Below are positions 9,073 to 18,164 of a stretch of DNA of 64,000 nucleotides, piece by piece (position 1 is the stretch's first letter; every line of letters begins with the position of its first letter). Position numbers and translations under genes: made by a program. The notes under the pieces are model-generated. The model worked only from the letters and a program-made list of their open reading frames with translations. It ran no database searches and was not told the DNA's origin. Source of the DNA: Clostridiales bacterium (lineage in GTDB: Bacteria; Bacillota; Clostridia; Lachnospirales; Lachnospiraceae). The DNA lies in the NCBI GenBank assembly GCA_029098165.1, contig JAQXNU010000135.1, positions 1 through 64,000 on the forward strand. Direction: 5' to 3'.

Positions 9073-9348
9073 ATCATTCCTCCTCTTTCTTTCTAAATTA
9101 TATTATACAACTAAGGTAGCAATTACACAATGCAATATAGTAACGAAAACCACCTTAAATTGTATTTAATACGACAATATAATGCTCGAGAAGAATACAT
9201 AAAAATCAGCTTATGATGTGAATTAGTAGAAATAGTTACCATTTGAATAATGGGTAAGATAATCTTATACTTTAATTTGAATCATATATTATGACAAAAA
9301 AATAGTACGTATTTTTTGTCGATTTACTAGAATGGAGAATATTAACGA

Positions 9349-10206
9349 ATGAAGTCAATGCACAAAGGTATCTTATGTATCCTGTTATCGGCATTGTGTT
9401 TTGCACTGATGAGCACATTTGTCCGTTTGGCAGGGGATTTACCGTTTATTCAAAAAAGCTTTTTCCGTAATTTTGTAGCACTGTTATTTGCGGTAGCAGT
9501 AATCTTAAAGAAAGGAGAGTCCTTTCGTTGGAGACGAGAAGATTTTAAATACTTAGTCCTGCGTTCAGCTTTAGGTACCATGGGGATGTTATGTAATTTT
9601 TATGCAGTGGATCATCTTGTATTATCGGATGCCTCCATGCTTAATAAGATGTCTCCTTTTTTTGTCATCGTGCTAAGTTATCTCTTCTTAAAAGAGAAGA
9701 TCAACTTTGTACAGACTTCAGCTGTCATAGTAGCATTTATGGGAAGTTTATTCATTATTAAACCAACCCTTGCTAATATGGATTTAGTTCCTTCCTTAAT
9801 CGGATTATTAGGTGGTTTAGGTGCTGGTGCAGCCTATACGACAGTACGCTATCTTGGTAGCAGAGGAGTCAAAGGACCATTAATTGTGTTCTTTTTCAGT
9901 GGATTTTCTTGTCTGGTAACCTTACCTTCCTTTATTCTGCATTATCATCCTATGACAGTAAAACAGGTCATCATACTGCTATGTGCGGGACTTGCAGCAG
10001 CAGGCGGTCAGTTTGCAATCACAGCGGCTTATACATTTGCTCCTGGAAAAGAGATTTCTGTTTATGATTATTCTCAAGTTGTATTTTCGGCATTCTTAGG
10101 ATTCTTTATCTTTGGACAGATTCCAGATGGATATAGTATCTTAGGATATGGAATCATCTGTTCCACAGCAGTAGGAATGTTTTTCTATAACAAGAAAAAA
10201 TTATAA
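9349..10206 (+). CDS. EamA/DMT-family transporter
   Basis: A 285-residue protein with ten hydrophobic helices arranged as two EamA repeats (~8-137 and ~150-283), the standard length for drug/metabolite exporters. Typical features are the first-helix AxxFALMSTFVRL and the helix 4-5 segment LSDASMLNKMSPFFVIVLSYLFLKEK. Likely exports a metabolite at the plasma membrane; substrate unknown. ATG at 9349 has only GGAG 13 nt away; ATG at 9358 is an alternative. Monocistronic with its own terminator. The 276-bp region upstream shared with the acyltransferase gene is AT-rich without an obvious operator. Confidence 0.85.
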   Translation: MKSMHKGILCILLSALCFALMSTFVRLAGDLPFIQKSFFRNFVALLFAVAVILKKGESFRWRREDFKYLVLRSALGTMGMLCNFYAVDHLVLSDASMLNKMSPFFVIVLSYLFLKEKINFVQTSAVIVAFMGSLFIIKPTLANMDLVPSLIGLLGGLGAGAAYTTVRYLGSRGVKGPLIVFFFSGFSCLVTLPSFILHYHPMTVKQVIILLCAGLAAAGGQFAITAAYTFAPGKEISVYDYSQVVFSAFLGFFIFGQIPDGYSILGYGIICSTAVGMFFYNKKKL

Positions 10207-10216
10207 GAATATAAGG

Positions 10217-10261
10217 AAAAGACCATTCATCATCGTTAAGCGATAAGAATGGTCTTTTTTT
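10217..10261. terminator. Rho-independent terminator
   Basis: AAAAGACCATTC pairs with GAATGGTCTTTT, followed by a T-run. It lies between the DMT transporter and the convergent ABC-2 permease gene and can serve both. Confidence 0.85.
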
Positions 10262-10283
10262 AGCAGATTCTTGAAAACAGATG

Positions 10284-11444
10284 TTAAGCTGTCTGATTTC
10301 TTCTATGGGAGATGACTAGAGCAACTCCAAATAGTGCAACTGTAAATGCAAGCTGAATAAGGATACCGAAATTTACATCAGTTAAGTTCTGACCGATCAG
10401 CTTATTGTTTTGAGATAGAATGCCGGAGTTGATCGAGTACCAATAGGTTGGAAAGAATTTGCTGATATTAATAACTGCCTTTGGCATAATGGAGAGTGGA
10501 ACAAAGATACCTCCTAAGAAATTCAATCCAAGTGCAAATGTTGTACTAAATACAGCAACATGTTCTACCTTTTTACTAATGAGTCCGATCAGGAATCCGA
10601 GTGAAGTTGAAAACAGCATCATAACAACCGCATTTAAGATTAAGTAGATATAATTATTATCGTGTAACATATCCGTGCCATACATTAGGAGTGGAAGAAT
10701 CAATAGGATCAACATAACGGCTACAGCGATTGTAAGGCTACCAAGACTTAGCGAAAGATTTCTTTTTCTTAATGGATAAGAGGAACATATTGTTCGCTTC
10801 CTTAAATCTTCTTCATTAAATGCTAGCAATACCATGGCTAGAACACTAACCATAATACCCATAAGAGCATAAGGCATCAAAGCAAAATAGTTATAATACT
10901 TAGGTACGGAATCAACTGCAGTTTCAGAAGCCTGAATGGACACTGGTGTCTGCTGACTCATAAGATCATTGGTTTTTTGCAGTGCTTCCTGTGGGTTAAT
11001 TCCTAGAGTTAAGTAATTCTTTAACGTACTTAAGTATTGTTCCAACTGTAATTTTACATAGATACCGTCCGTAGAGTTTGGAACAACAATGCTTTCGAGA
11101 TGTATGTCCTTACCAGCAGTAAGATCAGTTTCAAAGTTTTCAGGTATGATGATGATTAGATGTACATTACGATAGAATAGTTCATCTTGAAAAACTTCTT
11201 TGTCATCGTCTAAATTTTTTAACTTTTGTGTCTGATCTAAATAATCATAGATTCCTTGACTAGTTGCGGTATGATCACGATCAATGACAGCCATTGATAT
11301 CTTAGAAGCTTCAAAGCTGCCTACCGATGGCTGAACGCCAAAACTAGCAGATACGAGGGAAACAGCAACAAAGATTCCAATGTACATAAAGATTGTGCCG
11401 AGATTCTTTTTTACAATCTTCATAAATGTACTATATACTTTCAT
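10284..11444 (-). CDS. ABC-2 type export permease (second subunit)
   Basis: A 386-residue membrane protein: one N-terminal helix, a large extracytoplasmic region (~40-185), then five helices with the ABC-2 pattern. Pairs with the next permease to form the membrane part of an exporter driven by the ATPase at 12577-13509. Its ATG follows AAGGAGGG and overlaps the end of the preceding gene by 14 bp, indicating translational coupling. The class (YhgE/Pip-like ABC-2_membrane_3) often exports peptides or lipids or confers peptide-antibiotic resistance. Last gene of the operon. Confidence 0.85.
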   Translation of the reverse strand: MKVYSTFMKIVKKNLGTIFMYIGIFVAVSLVSASFGVQPSVGSFEASKISMAVIDRDHTATSQGIYDYLDQTQKLKNLDDDKEVFQDELFYRNVHLIIIIPENFETDLTAGKDIHLESIVVPNSTDGIYVKLQLEQYLSTLKNYLTLGINPQEALQKTNDLMSQQTPVSIQASETAVDSVPKYYNYFALMPYALMGIMVSVLAMVLLAFNEEDLRKRTICSSYPLRKRNLSLSLGSLTIAVAVMLILLILPLLMYGTDMLHDNNYIYLILNAVVMMLFSTSLGFLIGLISKKVEHVAVFSTTFALGLNFLGGIFVPLSIMPKAVINISKFFPTYWYSINSGILSQNNKLIGQNLTDVNFGILIQLAFTVALFGVALVISHRRNQTA

Positions 11445-12567
11445 ATCTTTCCCTCCTTACAAAAAGAATAGTTGCAGTTAATAGGATAACAGCGATGATC
11501 ACTAAGGTTATCAGGCTGCGAAAATATCTTGTGTAGTCATCAAATACGGATAAGCTATAAAAACAATCGGTAATAAGGGCTGCAGGATTAATACGGTTGA
11601 TGATTGGAGCGTTCTTCTCAATGATATCTTTTATATTGGCAAACATAAGTCCACTTAAAAAACTTAAGATTAAGCTGACAGAAGTACAGATACCGTCTTT
11701 TGCATTCTCGGAGCATCGAATTGCAGCGCTTAAGAACTGTCCAATTAGGATACCAATTAAGCTGCCGATAAAGCAAGTTAAGAAGAATAATAATAGTTTG
11801 TGGCCTAAATCAACTCCAATGAGCTGCAAGTAGAAGAAAACGATAACAATTTCTAAAAAATGAATTGTTAAAGCAGCAAAAGTATCAGCAATAATCAGGG
11901 TGATCTTCTTGCTTGCTGAAACACATCTTCTTGCTGCAACTGCAGATAAGTTTGCCTGAATGTCTTTCGCATTCTGGATTCCTAAATAGCTACCAAACAT
12001 ACATACCATAGCAATCAATGCATAGAAATACTGTGTATTATAGGACATCTCGGAACCTGCTAAGGAAGTGGTTTGTACCAAGTCCATACTTTGAGTAAGG
12101 TTTGCAACGGCCTTTGGAAGATCTTCTGGATGATTGGTTGCGATATCGGTAATGTAACTTTCGGAACGAAGATACTGATTTAAAAACTGTTGGATGATAC
12201 TTTCATTCATACCAGAGCGAGCGACAATCAAATCTCGTTGATTGGAAAGTGTGATGATACCATATACATCATCTTTACTAAGAAGCTCATCGGCATCTTT
12301 TCTTGTGACTTCTTTAACATCAAACATGTAATCCCCATTCTCAAATGTCAATGAGTTCATCATAGTTAAAAACTGCTTATTTGTATCATTTTCTTGTTCA
12401 ATCACTATAGCTACAGGGATTGTTTCAAACGTATCATAGTTTCCTTTAGAACCAAATGTACACTGGAACAAAGTCCCTAATATGATAGGAAAGACTAGAG
12501 CCCAGAACATTACAGTTGGCATCTTTAAAAAGAATTTAATTCGGTATTTATACTGATGAAAGAACAT
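11431..12567 (-). CDS. ABC-2 type export permease (first subunit)
   Basis: A 378-residue protein with the same architecture as its downstream partner: N-terminal helix (VMFWALVFPIILGTLF), soluble external domain (~40-170), then five to six helices ending in LLTATILFVRRER. ATG follows AGGAGG. It lies 9 bp after the ATPase gene and overlaps the second permease gene, so all three form one operon. The two permeases are similar in layout but clearly different in sequence, which suggests a heterodimeric channel. Confidence 0.87.
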   Translation of the reverse strand: MFFHQYKYRIKFFLKMPTVMFWALVFPIILGTLFQCTFGSKGNYDTFETIPVAIVIEQENDTNKQFLTMMNSLTFENGDYMFDVKEVTRKDADELLSKDDVYGIITLSNQRDLIVARSGMNESIIQQFLNQYLRSESYITDIATNHPEDLPKAVANLTQSMDLVQTTSLAGSEMSYNTQYFYALIAMVCMFGSYLGIQNAKDIQANLSAVAARRCVSASKKITLIIADTFAALTIHFLEIVIVFFYLQLIGVDLGHKLLLFFLTCFIGSLIGILIGQFLSAAIRCSENAKDGICTSVSLILSFLSGLMFANIKDIIEKNAPIINRINPAALITDCFYSLSVFDDYTRYFRSLITLVIIAVILLTATILFVRRERYESI

Positions 12568-12576
12568 ATTTGCCTC

Positions 12577-13509
12577 CTAGTCTCTTAATTCGGTTCCTGT
12601 GATCTCCAGGAATACATCGTTTAAGGTTGGCAACTCGGAATAGACTCTGCCAAAATGAATATCTTCATTTTTAAGGTAATCAAGAACACGGATTAAATTG
12701 TGCTTGCCGCCGCTGCAGATTACTTTCAATTTGGATTTTTCATATGTAACCTGGTATACATGAGGTAATTGCTTGATGTTCTCAATATTTTCACGAGAAA
12801 GATTTAATACATCGATTAAAATAGTCTCACTCATTTTGATCATTGCCTTTAATTCTTCTTTGGTTCCCATGGCAACGTTTTTACCTTTATCAATGATGGC
12901 GATTTTTGTACAAATCTGTTCTACTTCCTCCATATAGTGAGAAGTATAGATGATGGTAGCTCCCTGACGATTTAATTCCACAATACCTTCAAGAATCTTA
13001 TTACGGCTTTGTGGATCGACTGCAACGGTTGGCTCATCTAAGATGATCAGGTCAGGTTTATGTGCAATACCACAAGCGATATTTAATCTTCGTAATAAAC
13101 CACCAGATAGTTTTTTCGGATAAAACTTCTTAAAGTCTTCCAAACCAACAAACTCGATCGCTTCTTCGACATATTTTTTGCGCTTTTCTTTATCCTCAAC
13201 ATATAGTCCGCAAAAATAATCGATGTTTTCATAAACAGTTAACTCATTAAATACAGCAACATTCTGTAAAACAACACCGATGCGACGTTTTAGGTCATAA
13301 CTGCTTGGATTCATTGGCTTATCAAAAATTTTAATGTCACCTTTATCGTATTTTAGAAGTGATAATAAGCAGCCGATGCAAGTTGATTTACCAGAACCAT
13401 TTGGTCCTAATAATCCAAAAATCTCACCTTCTTCGATTTCTAGATTCAAATGGTCTAAGGCTACTAAATCTTTATAACGTTTCACTAAATTCTCAATTTT
13501 GACTACCAT
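12577..13509 (-). CDS. ABC transporter ATPase
   Basis: A 310-residue ATPase of the DRA/CcmA (ABC-2 export) type. Walker A GPNGSGKS (~35-42), Q-loop VLQN, signature LSGGLLRRLNIA (a variant of LSGGQ with Leu-Leu after GG), Walker B LIILDEPT and the switch His TSHYMEE are all present. The C-terminal ~90 residues form the extra domain seen in exporters of this class. First gene of the operon: AAAGGAG 6 nt before ATG. The promoter must lie in the 208-bp region shared with the divergent histidine kinase, which carries three TTTGTCA repeats. Regulation by that two-component system is likely. Confidence 0.92.
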   Translation of the reverse strand: MVVKIENLVKRYKDLVALDHLNLEIEEGEIFGLLGPNGSGKSTCIGCLLSLLKYDKGDIKIFDKPMNPSSYDLKRRIGVVLQNVAVFNELTVYENIDYFCGLYVEDKEKRKKYVEEAIEFVGLEDFKKFYPKKLSGGLLRRLNIACGIAHKPDLIILDEPTVAVDPQSRNKILEGIVELNRQGATIIYTSHYMEEVEQICTKIAIIDKGKNVAMGTKEELKAMIKMSETILIDVLNLSRENIENIKQLPHVYQVTYEKSKLKVICSGGKHNLIRVLDYLKNEDIHFGRVYSELPTLNDVFLEITGTELRD

Positions 13510-13586
13510 AAAAACTCCTTTCTAAAACCACAACATTTATCATCTAGTCTCAGTATATAGAATTTTAGTTTGCATGGTAAGTGCCG

Positions 13587-13636
13587 TTTGTCAGATGTAA
13601 TTGTGACATTTGTCATAAGTGAATTATTTTTTGTCA
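13587..13636. promoter_or_regulatory. three TTTGTCA direct repeats, probable response-regulator sites
   Basis: TTTGTCA occurs at 13587-13593, 13609-13615 and 13630-13636, i.e. every 21-22 bp, two helical turns. The middle copy is half of a TGACA-TT-TGTCA palindrome (13604-13615). The array lies between divergent ABC-exporter and two-component genes. Same-face spacing is what a dimeric LuxR/NarL-type regulator would need. The assignment to the neighbouring regulator is inference. Confidence 0.55.
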
Positions 13637-13717
13637 TTTCGCAATTGTTCCTAGCTTGTATGTAAAAAAATATCATGCTATAATCGAATTTAGAATAGTA
13701 ACAAGGAGGACCGAAGG

Positions 13718-14785
13718 TTGCTTGGAATCATTGACCGTCTACTATTGTTAGTGGGCTGTTCTTTCTTATTAGACTTATCCGGTCAGATGAAACTATCCTT
13801 AGTGGTCATACTGACAGCAGTGATTATTTCGGAATTTACTTATGTCATACAATGGAACTGGCTTTTTCATAGCACCACGATAGCGTATTTAGTTGCATGT
13901 ATTGCAGAACCTGAATTTCTTTGGCCTTTACCTTTAGTGCTTTATGAATCACTTAAAAGAAAAAAGATTTATTATGGAATCTTTGGAGGAATCCTGTACT
14001 TCTATAATTTCCCGCATATGACAACGTTTGATCGATTCTATCTTTTCTTTGTATTCACTTATATGGTGATTATTGCAATTCGAACGATGAAACAAAACCA
14101 GTTACATAAAAAATATATTGAGTTATTAGATGATTCTAGACAAATGGAAATTATTATGAATGCAAAAAATAATGAGATTGCTGCGAAACAGGATACGGAA
14201 ATCCATCTTGCTACCTTACAGGAGCGAAATCGAATTGCCAGAGAGATTCATGATAATGTAGGACATATGCTGTCACGTTCCATTCTGATGGTTGGAGCAG
14301 CTACTGCAATCAATAAAGATGAGAATCTAACGGAATGTTTAAGTGAGTTGAAGAATACGTTAGATCAGGCAATGACCTCCATCCGGACCTCAGTGCATGA
14401 TTTACATGATGATTCCATAGATTTAGAAGAAAGCGTGAAAAGTCTTGTTTCAGAGTTTACTTTTTGCCCGATGACTCTCGATTATGATATGGGGAAGGAT
14501 GTGGAACGTAAAGTTAAGTTGTGCTTTCTTGCGATTCTAAAAGAGGCAATGGCGAATATCATAAGGCATAGTAACGCAACAAGGGTTGAGGTTGTCCTTA
14601 GAGAACATCCAGCAATCTATCAGTTGCTGATCAGCGACAATGGTACATGTAGTAAAAATGTTTCCTCGGATGGAATTGGATTAAGCAATATGAAAGAACG
14701 AGTTAATGGATTGGATGGTAAGATAACAATTACGAAAGAACATGGTTACCGTATTTTCGTTATGATTCCTAAAATGAATAAATAG
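13718..14785 (+). CDS. NarL-type sensor histidine kinase
   Basis: A 355-residue membrane sensor. Residues ~1-125 hold about five hydrophobic helices; a coiled linker follows; the HisKA_3 dimerisation motif RNRIAREIHDNVGHMLSRS places the phosphorylated His at about 178. The ATPase domain shows an N-like segment EAMANIIRHSNA and GIGLSNMKERV. TTG at 13718 is the start, with AAGGAGG 8 nt upstream. Membrane-embedded sensors lacking a large external domain of this type often sense envelope stress or act with an exporter. Followed 28 bp later by its response regulator and divergent from the ABC exporter it probably controls. Confidence 0.9.
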   Translation: MLGIIDRLLLLVGCSFLLDLSGQMKLSLVVILTAVIISEFTYVIQWNWLFHSTTIAYLVACIAEPEFLWPLPLVLYESLKRKKIYYGIFGGILYFYNFPHMTTFDRFYLFFVFTYMVIIAIRTMKQNQLHKKYIELLDDSRQMEIIMNAKNNEIAAKQDTEIHLATLQERNRIAREIHDNVGHMLSRSILMVGAATAINKDENLTECLSELKNTLDQAMTSIRTSVHDLHDDSIDLEESVKSLVSEFTFCPMTLDYDMGKDVERKVKLCFLAILKEAMANIIRHSNATRVEVVLREHPAIYQLLISDNGTCSKNVSSDGIGLSNMKERVNGLDGKITITKEHGYRIFVMIPKMNK

Positions 14786-14813
14786 TAAAAGAATGATTAA
14801 GGATGGTTGCCAA

Positions 14814-15437
14814 ATGAGAGTATTAGTTGTAGATGATGATAAGTTAGTATGTATGTCGTTAAAAATCATATTGGAAGCAGATAAAGAGATTGAGGTTGTT
14901 GGAATCGGGCACGATGGAACAGAGGCAATTGAGTTATTTCAACAGTATGAGCCTGACATTTTGTTGATGGATATTCGTATGAAGAATATGACAGGAATCG
15001 ATGCAGCTAGTAAGATATTAGAAAAGAAAAGAGATGCAAAAATTTTATTTCTTACCACATTTACAGATGATGAATACATCATCAAGGCGCTTAAAATCGG
15101 TGCAAAAGGGTATTTATTAAAGCAGGATTATGATAGTATTATACCAGCACTACGAGCTGTCAATATTGGACAGAGCGTATTTGGAAGTGATATTGTCAGC
15201 AAGATACCGAATCTAGTTTCGGGAGAGAAGAAAAAAAATTATCAAGATTATGATCTGACAGCAAAAGAATTTGAGATGATCGAACTGATCGCAGATGGGC
15301 AGAGCAATAAAGAAATTGCAGATACGATGTTTCTAAGTGAAGGAACCGTTCGTAATTATTTAAGCAATATTCTGTTAAAACTAGATCTTCGAGATCGAAC
15401 ACAAGTGGCTATCTTTTATTATCGACAATTGAAATAA
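14814..15437 (+). CDS. NarL/LuxR-type response regulator
   Basis: A 207-residue regulator: receiver domain (MRVLVVDDDKLV acidic pair, phosphorylated Asp about 53 in LLMDIRM, K-P replaced by LKQDYD), and a C-terminal LuxR-type helix-turn-helix (LTAKEFEMIELIADGQSNKEIADTMFLSEGTVRNYLSNIL in pieces). The ATG at 14814 is preferred over 14793 since AAGGATGG lies 7 nt upstream and the protein then begins directly with the first receiver strand. The usual beta5 Lys-Pro is Lys-Gln here, common in this family. Cognate of the kinase just upstream; likely binds the TTTGTCA repeats. Confidence 0.9.
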   Translation: MRVLVVDDDKLVCMSLKIILEADKEIEVVGIGHDGTEAIELFQQYEPDILLMDIRMKNMTGIDAASKILEKKRDAKILFLTTFTDDEYIIKALKIGAKGYLLKQDYDSIIPALRAVNIGQSVFGSDIVSKIPNLVSGEKKKNYQDYDLTAKEFEMIELIADGQSNKEIADTMFLSEGTVRNYLSNILLKLDLRDRTQVAIFYYRQLK

Positions 15438-15448
15438 CTGTATGTAGG

Positions 15449-15490
15449 GAGCTGATGTAACCTTTGTTGGTACAGCAGCTCATTTTATTG
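15449..15490. terminator. hairpin terminator between response regulator and dpaB
   Basis: GAGCTG pairs with CAGCTC, extended by TGTAACC/GGTACA, followed by ATTTTATTGTTATTTT. It lies between converging genes. The stem is interrupted and the T-run imperfect. Confidence 0.55.
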
Positions 15491-16078
15491 TTATTTTGGT
15501 GGTATAAGAACAGGCTGTAACTGGATTCCGTCTAATGCAGCTTTTAAGGATGGAATAATCAGCTCCGTATCAGCAATCATGGAGTTAGGTTTCTTTACGT
15601 AATCATCTTGGCCAAACGGAACAAAATATATATTTTTATTTGGATACAGCATCCCTACATTTTTAAAATTAAATCCTAGTGCATCATTGGTTGCCAGGGA
15701 AATCACGAGTGGTTTTTGATTTCTTAGATGTCCTTTTGCCGCCATTAATACTGGAGTATCTGTGATTCCATAAACAAGTTTTGCTAATGTATTACCGGTG
15801 CAAGGCGCGATGATTAGAATATCCAGCTTATTTTTGGGACCGAGAGGTTCGGCGTCTTCAATGGTTTTAACTGGAGCGTTGCCCGTGATTTCCTGAATTC
15901 GATCCATAAAATCGATAGCATTGCCGAATCTAGAATTTATTGTTTGAGCATGGTATGAAAAAATCGGAATTACATTAGCATGTTCATTGACCAGATTTTC
16001 AATTTGTTTTATTACTTTCGCATACGTACAGAAGGAGCCGGTGAGTGCGACTCCAACCGATCGACCATTTAGTTCCAT
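15491..16078 (-). CDS. dpaB: dipicolinate synthase subunit B
   Basis: A 195-residue flavoprotein-fold protein. GVALTGSFCTYAKV at the start, then LIIAPCTGNTLAKLVYGITDTPVLMAAKGHLRN, is the SpoVFB/DpaB signature. With DpaA it oxidises the dapA-pathway intermediate (HTPA) to dipicolinic acid in the mother cell; the acid is then packed into the spore core. It lies 22 bp after dpaA, in the usual order. Presence of both subunits marks the host as a spore-former that uses the dedicated synthase rather than the EtfA route of some clostridia. ATG preceded by GGAAAGAAAG. Confidence 0.95.
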   Translation of the reverse strand: MELNGRSVGVALTGSFCTYAKVIKQIENLVNEHANVIPIFSYHAQTINSRFGNAIDFMDRIQEITGNAPVKTIEDAEPLGPKNKLDILIIAPCTGNTLAKLVYGITDTPVLMAAKGHLRNQKPLVISLATNDALGFNFKNVGMLYPNKNIYFVPFGQDDYVKKPNSMIADTELIIPSLKAALDGIQLQPVLIPPK

Positions 16079-16100
16079 AAAATCACTTTCTTTCCTGGCA

Positions 16101-16979
16101 TTACGAGGAGATAAGGCTGCTTAAGTCGGATAGTAAAGCTTCGTTTAAAATATTGGCAGAAGTCTTAGCCGCATATTTACCAGGAAGAGCAAGACAAAGA
16201 TGAGCATTAATATTCATCTGCTTGCAGTATTCGTAATTAATTCCGCCTGGCGCAGATGCGATATCAATGATTGTTACATCTTTTTGTACATAACTTAGGC
16301 TTGCGGCATCCATAATAAGGGAAGGTACTGTATTAAAGATAAATGGAAACTCTGCTAGATATTTATTTATGTCAGCAAGTGGAATTGTTTGAAATCCATA
16401 TGCTGCAGCCATGGATAGCGCTTCTTTGGAACGAGCCGTGATTGTTACCTGTGCACTAAGTCCCTTCAGTTTATCTGCGAGTATTTTGGCACAACGACCA
16501 TAACCATAGATTAGACATTGACTCTTGTGCAGTGTGATTGCACTAAGCTTAATCGCTTCTAATATGGCACCTTCTGCAGTAGCAACTGCATTCGCGATGA
16601 CAACACTCTCATCCTTCATTAAATCAAAACAGTGAACCTTTTTTTTCATACAGAATTCTTTGATGAAATTAGGAATGCAACCACCATACAGGACGTGATT
16701 TTCTGTGAGATGGGAGAGAAAATCATCGATGGTTAAGTCATCAATGATGGAATGTGCAAAAATATTTTTACAGTTTTTTGAGAAAGGAACAGGACATATG
16801 ACGATATTTCCAAAGGACATGGCTTCTGTGATAGAACTTGCCTCATAGATGACAGGCTTTAAGTCTTTCATATCAAGGCCATAAACGGCTACTGGAAAGT
16901 TAAGACGATGAAGCTGTTCTACCATAAAATATTGTCTACAATCTCCACCGAGAACGACAATTTTACTTATCTGAGACAT
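16101..16979 (-). CDS. dpaA: dipicolinate synthase subunit A
   Basis: A 292-residue protein with an N-terminal Rossmann-like half (VVLGGDCRQYFMVEQL) and a C-terminal NAD(P)-binding half with YGYGRCAKILADKLKGL and IDIASAPGGINYEYC, both typical of SpoVFA/DpaA. It forms the catalytic pair with DpaB for dipicolinate synthesis. Ribosome site AAGAAGGAGG lies close upstream. The gene is divergent from the chromate-transporter pair with under 90 bp between starts, so the sporulation promoter must be compact or overlap that of the divergent pair. Confidence 0.95.
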   Translation of the reverse strand: MSQISKIVVLGGDCRQYFMVEQLHRLNFPVAVYGLDMKDLKPVIYEASSITEAMSFGNIVICPVPFSKNCKNIFAHSIIDDLTIDDFLSHLTENHVLYGGCIPNFIKEFCMKKKVHCFDLMKDESVVIANAVATAEGAILEAIKLSAITLHKSQCLIYGYGRCAKILADKLKGLSAQVTITARSKEALSMAAAYGFQTIPLADINKYLAEFPFIFNTVPSLIMDAASLSYVQKDVTIIDIASAPGGINYEYCKQMNINAHLCLALPGKYAAKTSANILNEALLSDLSSLISS

Positions 16980-17061
16980 AGTTAGCTACCTCCTTCTTTT
17001 ATAATATATGAGGAAAGCAATAAATGTTTACGAGTTATTTTTAAGGAGTATAAGAGAAGTT

Positions 17062-17613
17062 ATGAATGTATATGTAGAATTATTCTTATCTTTTGCTAAA
17101 ATAGGTATTTTGACCTTTGGAGGTGGACTAGCTATGCTTCCAATGCTAAAGTACGAATTAGTCTATAAACGGGAGTGGGTAACCGAGGATGAAATTCTGA
17201 ATTACTATGCCGTTGGACAGTGTACCCCTGGGGTGATTGCAGTCAATGTTGCTACGTTTATTGGTCATAAGAAAGCAGGAATCGTAGGTGGAATTATTGG
17301 TACGTTGGGCATGATCACACCTTCCGTTATTCTGATCACAATTTTAGCAACAATCCTGACCAATATTATGGACCAGCCCATTGTGGCAAGTGCTTTGGTT
17401 GGGATTCGTGGAGTCGTATGTGCTTTACTGATCAATACCGTTTATATTCTTGCAAAAGCAAGCATTGAGGATATCTGGTGTGGAATCATCTTTGTTATAG
17501 TAATCTTGGCAGGATTTTTCTTACAACTTCCTTCGGTTGCAATTGTAATCATCTCAGGGATACTTGGAGTTCTCATTCAGAAATTCCTTAAGAAAGGGGA
17601 AATAAATCGATGA
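17062..17613 (+). CDS. chromate transporter family protein, first half
   Basis: A 183-residue membrane protein with about six helices and the CHR-domain signature FLSFAKIGILTFGGGLAMLPML...VAVGQCTPGVIAVNVATFIG. Short-chain CHR proteins work as two-gene pairs that together equal one ChrA. ATG at 17062 aligns with the normal start of the domain; a longer reading from 17008 would add 18 residues without a good ribosome site (AGGAG at 17044-17048 is 13 nt from 17062). Ends in a 4-bp ATGA overlap with its partner. Actual substrate may be chromate/sulfate or another anion. Confidence 0.88.
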   Translation: MNVYVELFLSFAKIGILTFGGGLAMLPMLKYELVYKREWVTEDEILNYYAVGQCTPGVIAVNVATFIGHKKAGIVGGIIGTLGMITPSVILITILATILTNIMDQPIVASALVGIRGVVCALLINTVYILAKASIEDIWCGIIFVIVILAGFFLQLPSVAIVIISGILGVLIQKFLKKGEINR

Positions 17614-18164
17614 CTTATCTGATTTTAGTCTACGAGTTTTTTAAGATAGGGTTGTTTGCAATTGGTGGCGGTTCAGCAACTTTGCCTTTTTTGATGAATC
17701 TAACAGAAAAATATGACTGGTTTACGGCAACTCAGTTAACCGATCTTGTTGCAATCAGTGAAAGCACTCCAGGACCCTTGGGCGTCAATATGGCTACCTT
17801 TGCAGGTTACCATGCAGCTGGCATACCAGGTGCGATACTTGCAACGTTATCCTTGGTATTTCCGAGTGTTGTAATTATATTAATTATCGCTAAGTTCTTA
17901 GAGAATTTTAGTAAGAATCAAACAGTACAGAGCATCTTTTACGGAATACGTCCGGCAGTTGCAGGCTTGATTGCAGTCGCGGTTTATGAACTGCTAAGAA
18001 TTTCATTGATCGTTATGCAAAATGGGAAGACAAGTTTACGCATTCCAGTTGCTATCATGTGTCTTGTGGTACTAGTTTTATTGCAAGTGAAACAATTAAA
18101 AAAGCTACACCCAGGGATATGGCTGCTTGGTGCAGCAATCGTAGGTGTAGTTCTCAGATTATAA
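17610..18164 (+). CDS. chromate transporter family protein, second half
   Basis: A 184-residue CHR-domain protein, homologous to the preceding one (FFKIGLFAIGGGSATLPFL...VAISESTPGPLGVNMATFAGY). The start overlaps the upstream stop as ATGA, with AAGAAAGGGG as ribosome site, so the two are made in equal amounts. The half-size pair is thought to insert in opposite orientations. Its last 6 bp overlap the convergent HAD phosphatase gene, leaving no room for a separate terminator. Confidence 0.88.
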   Translation: MTYLILVYEFFKIGLFAIGGGSATLPFLMNLTEKYDWFTATQLTDLVAISESTPGPLGVNMATFAGYHAAGIPGAILATLSLVFPSVVIILIIAKFLENFSKNQTVQSIFYGIRPAVAGLIAVAVYELLRISLIVMQNGKTSLRIPVAIMCLVVLVLLQVKQLKKLHPGIWLLGAAIVGVVLRL

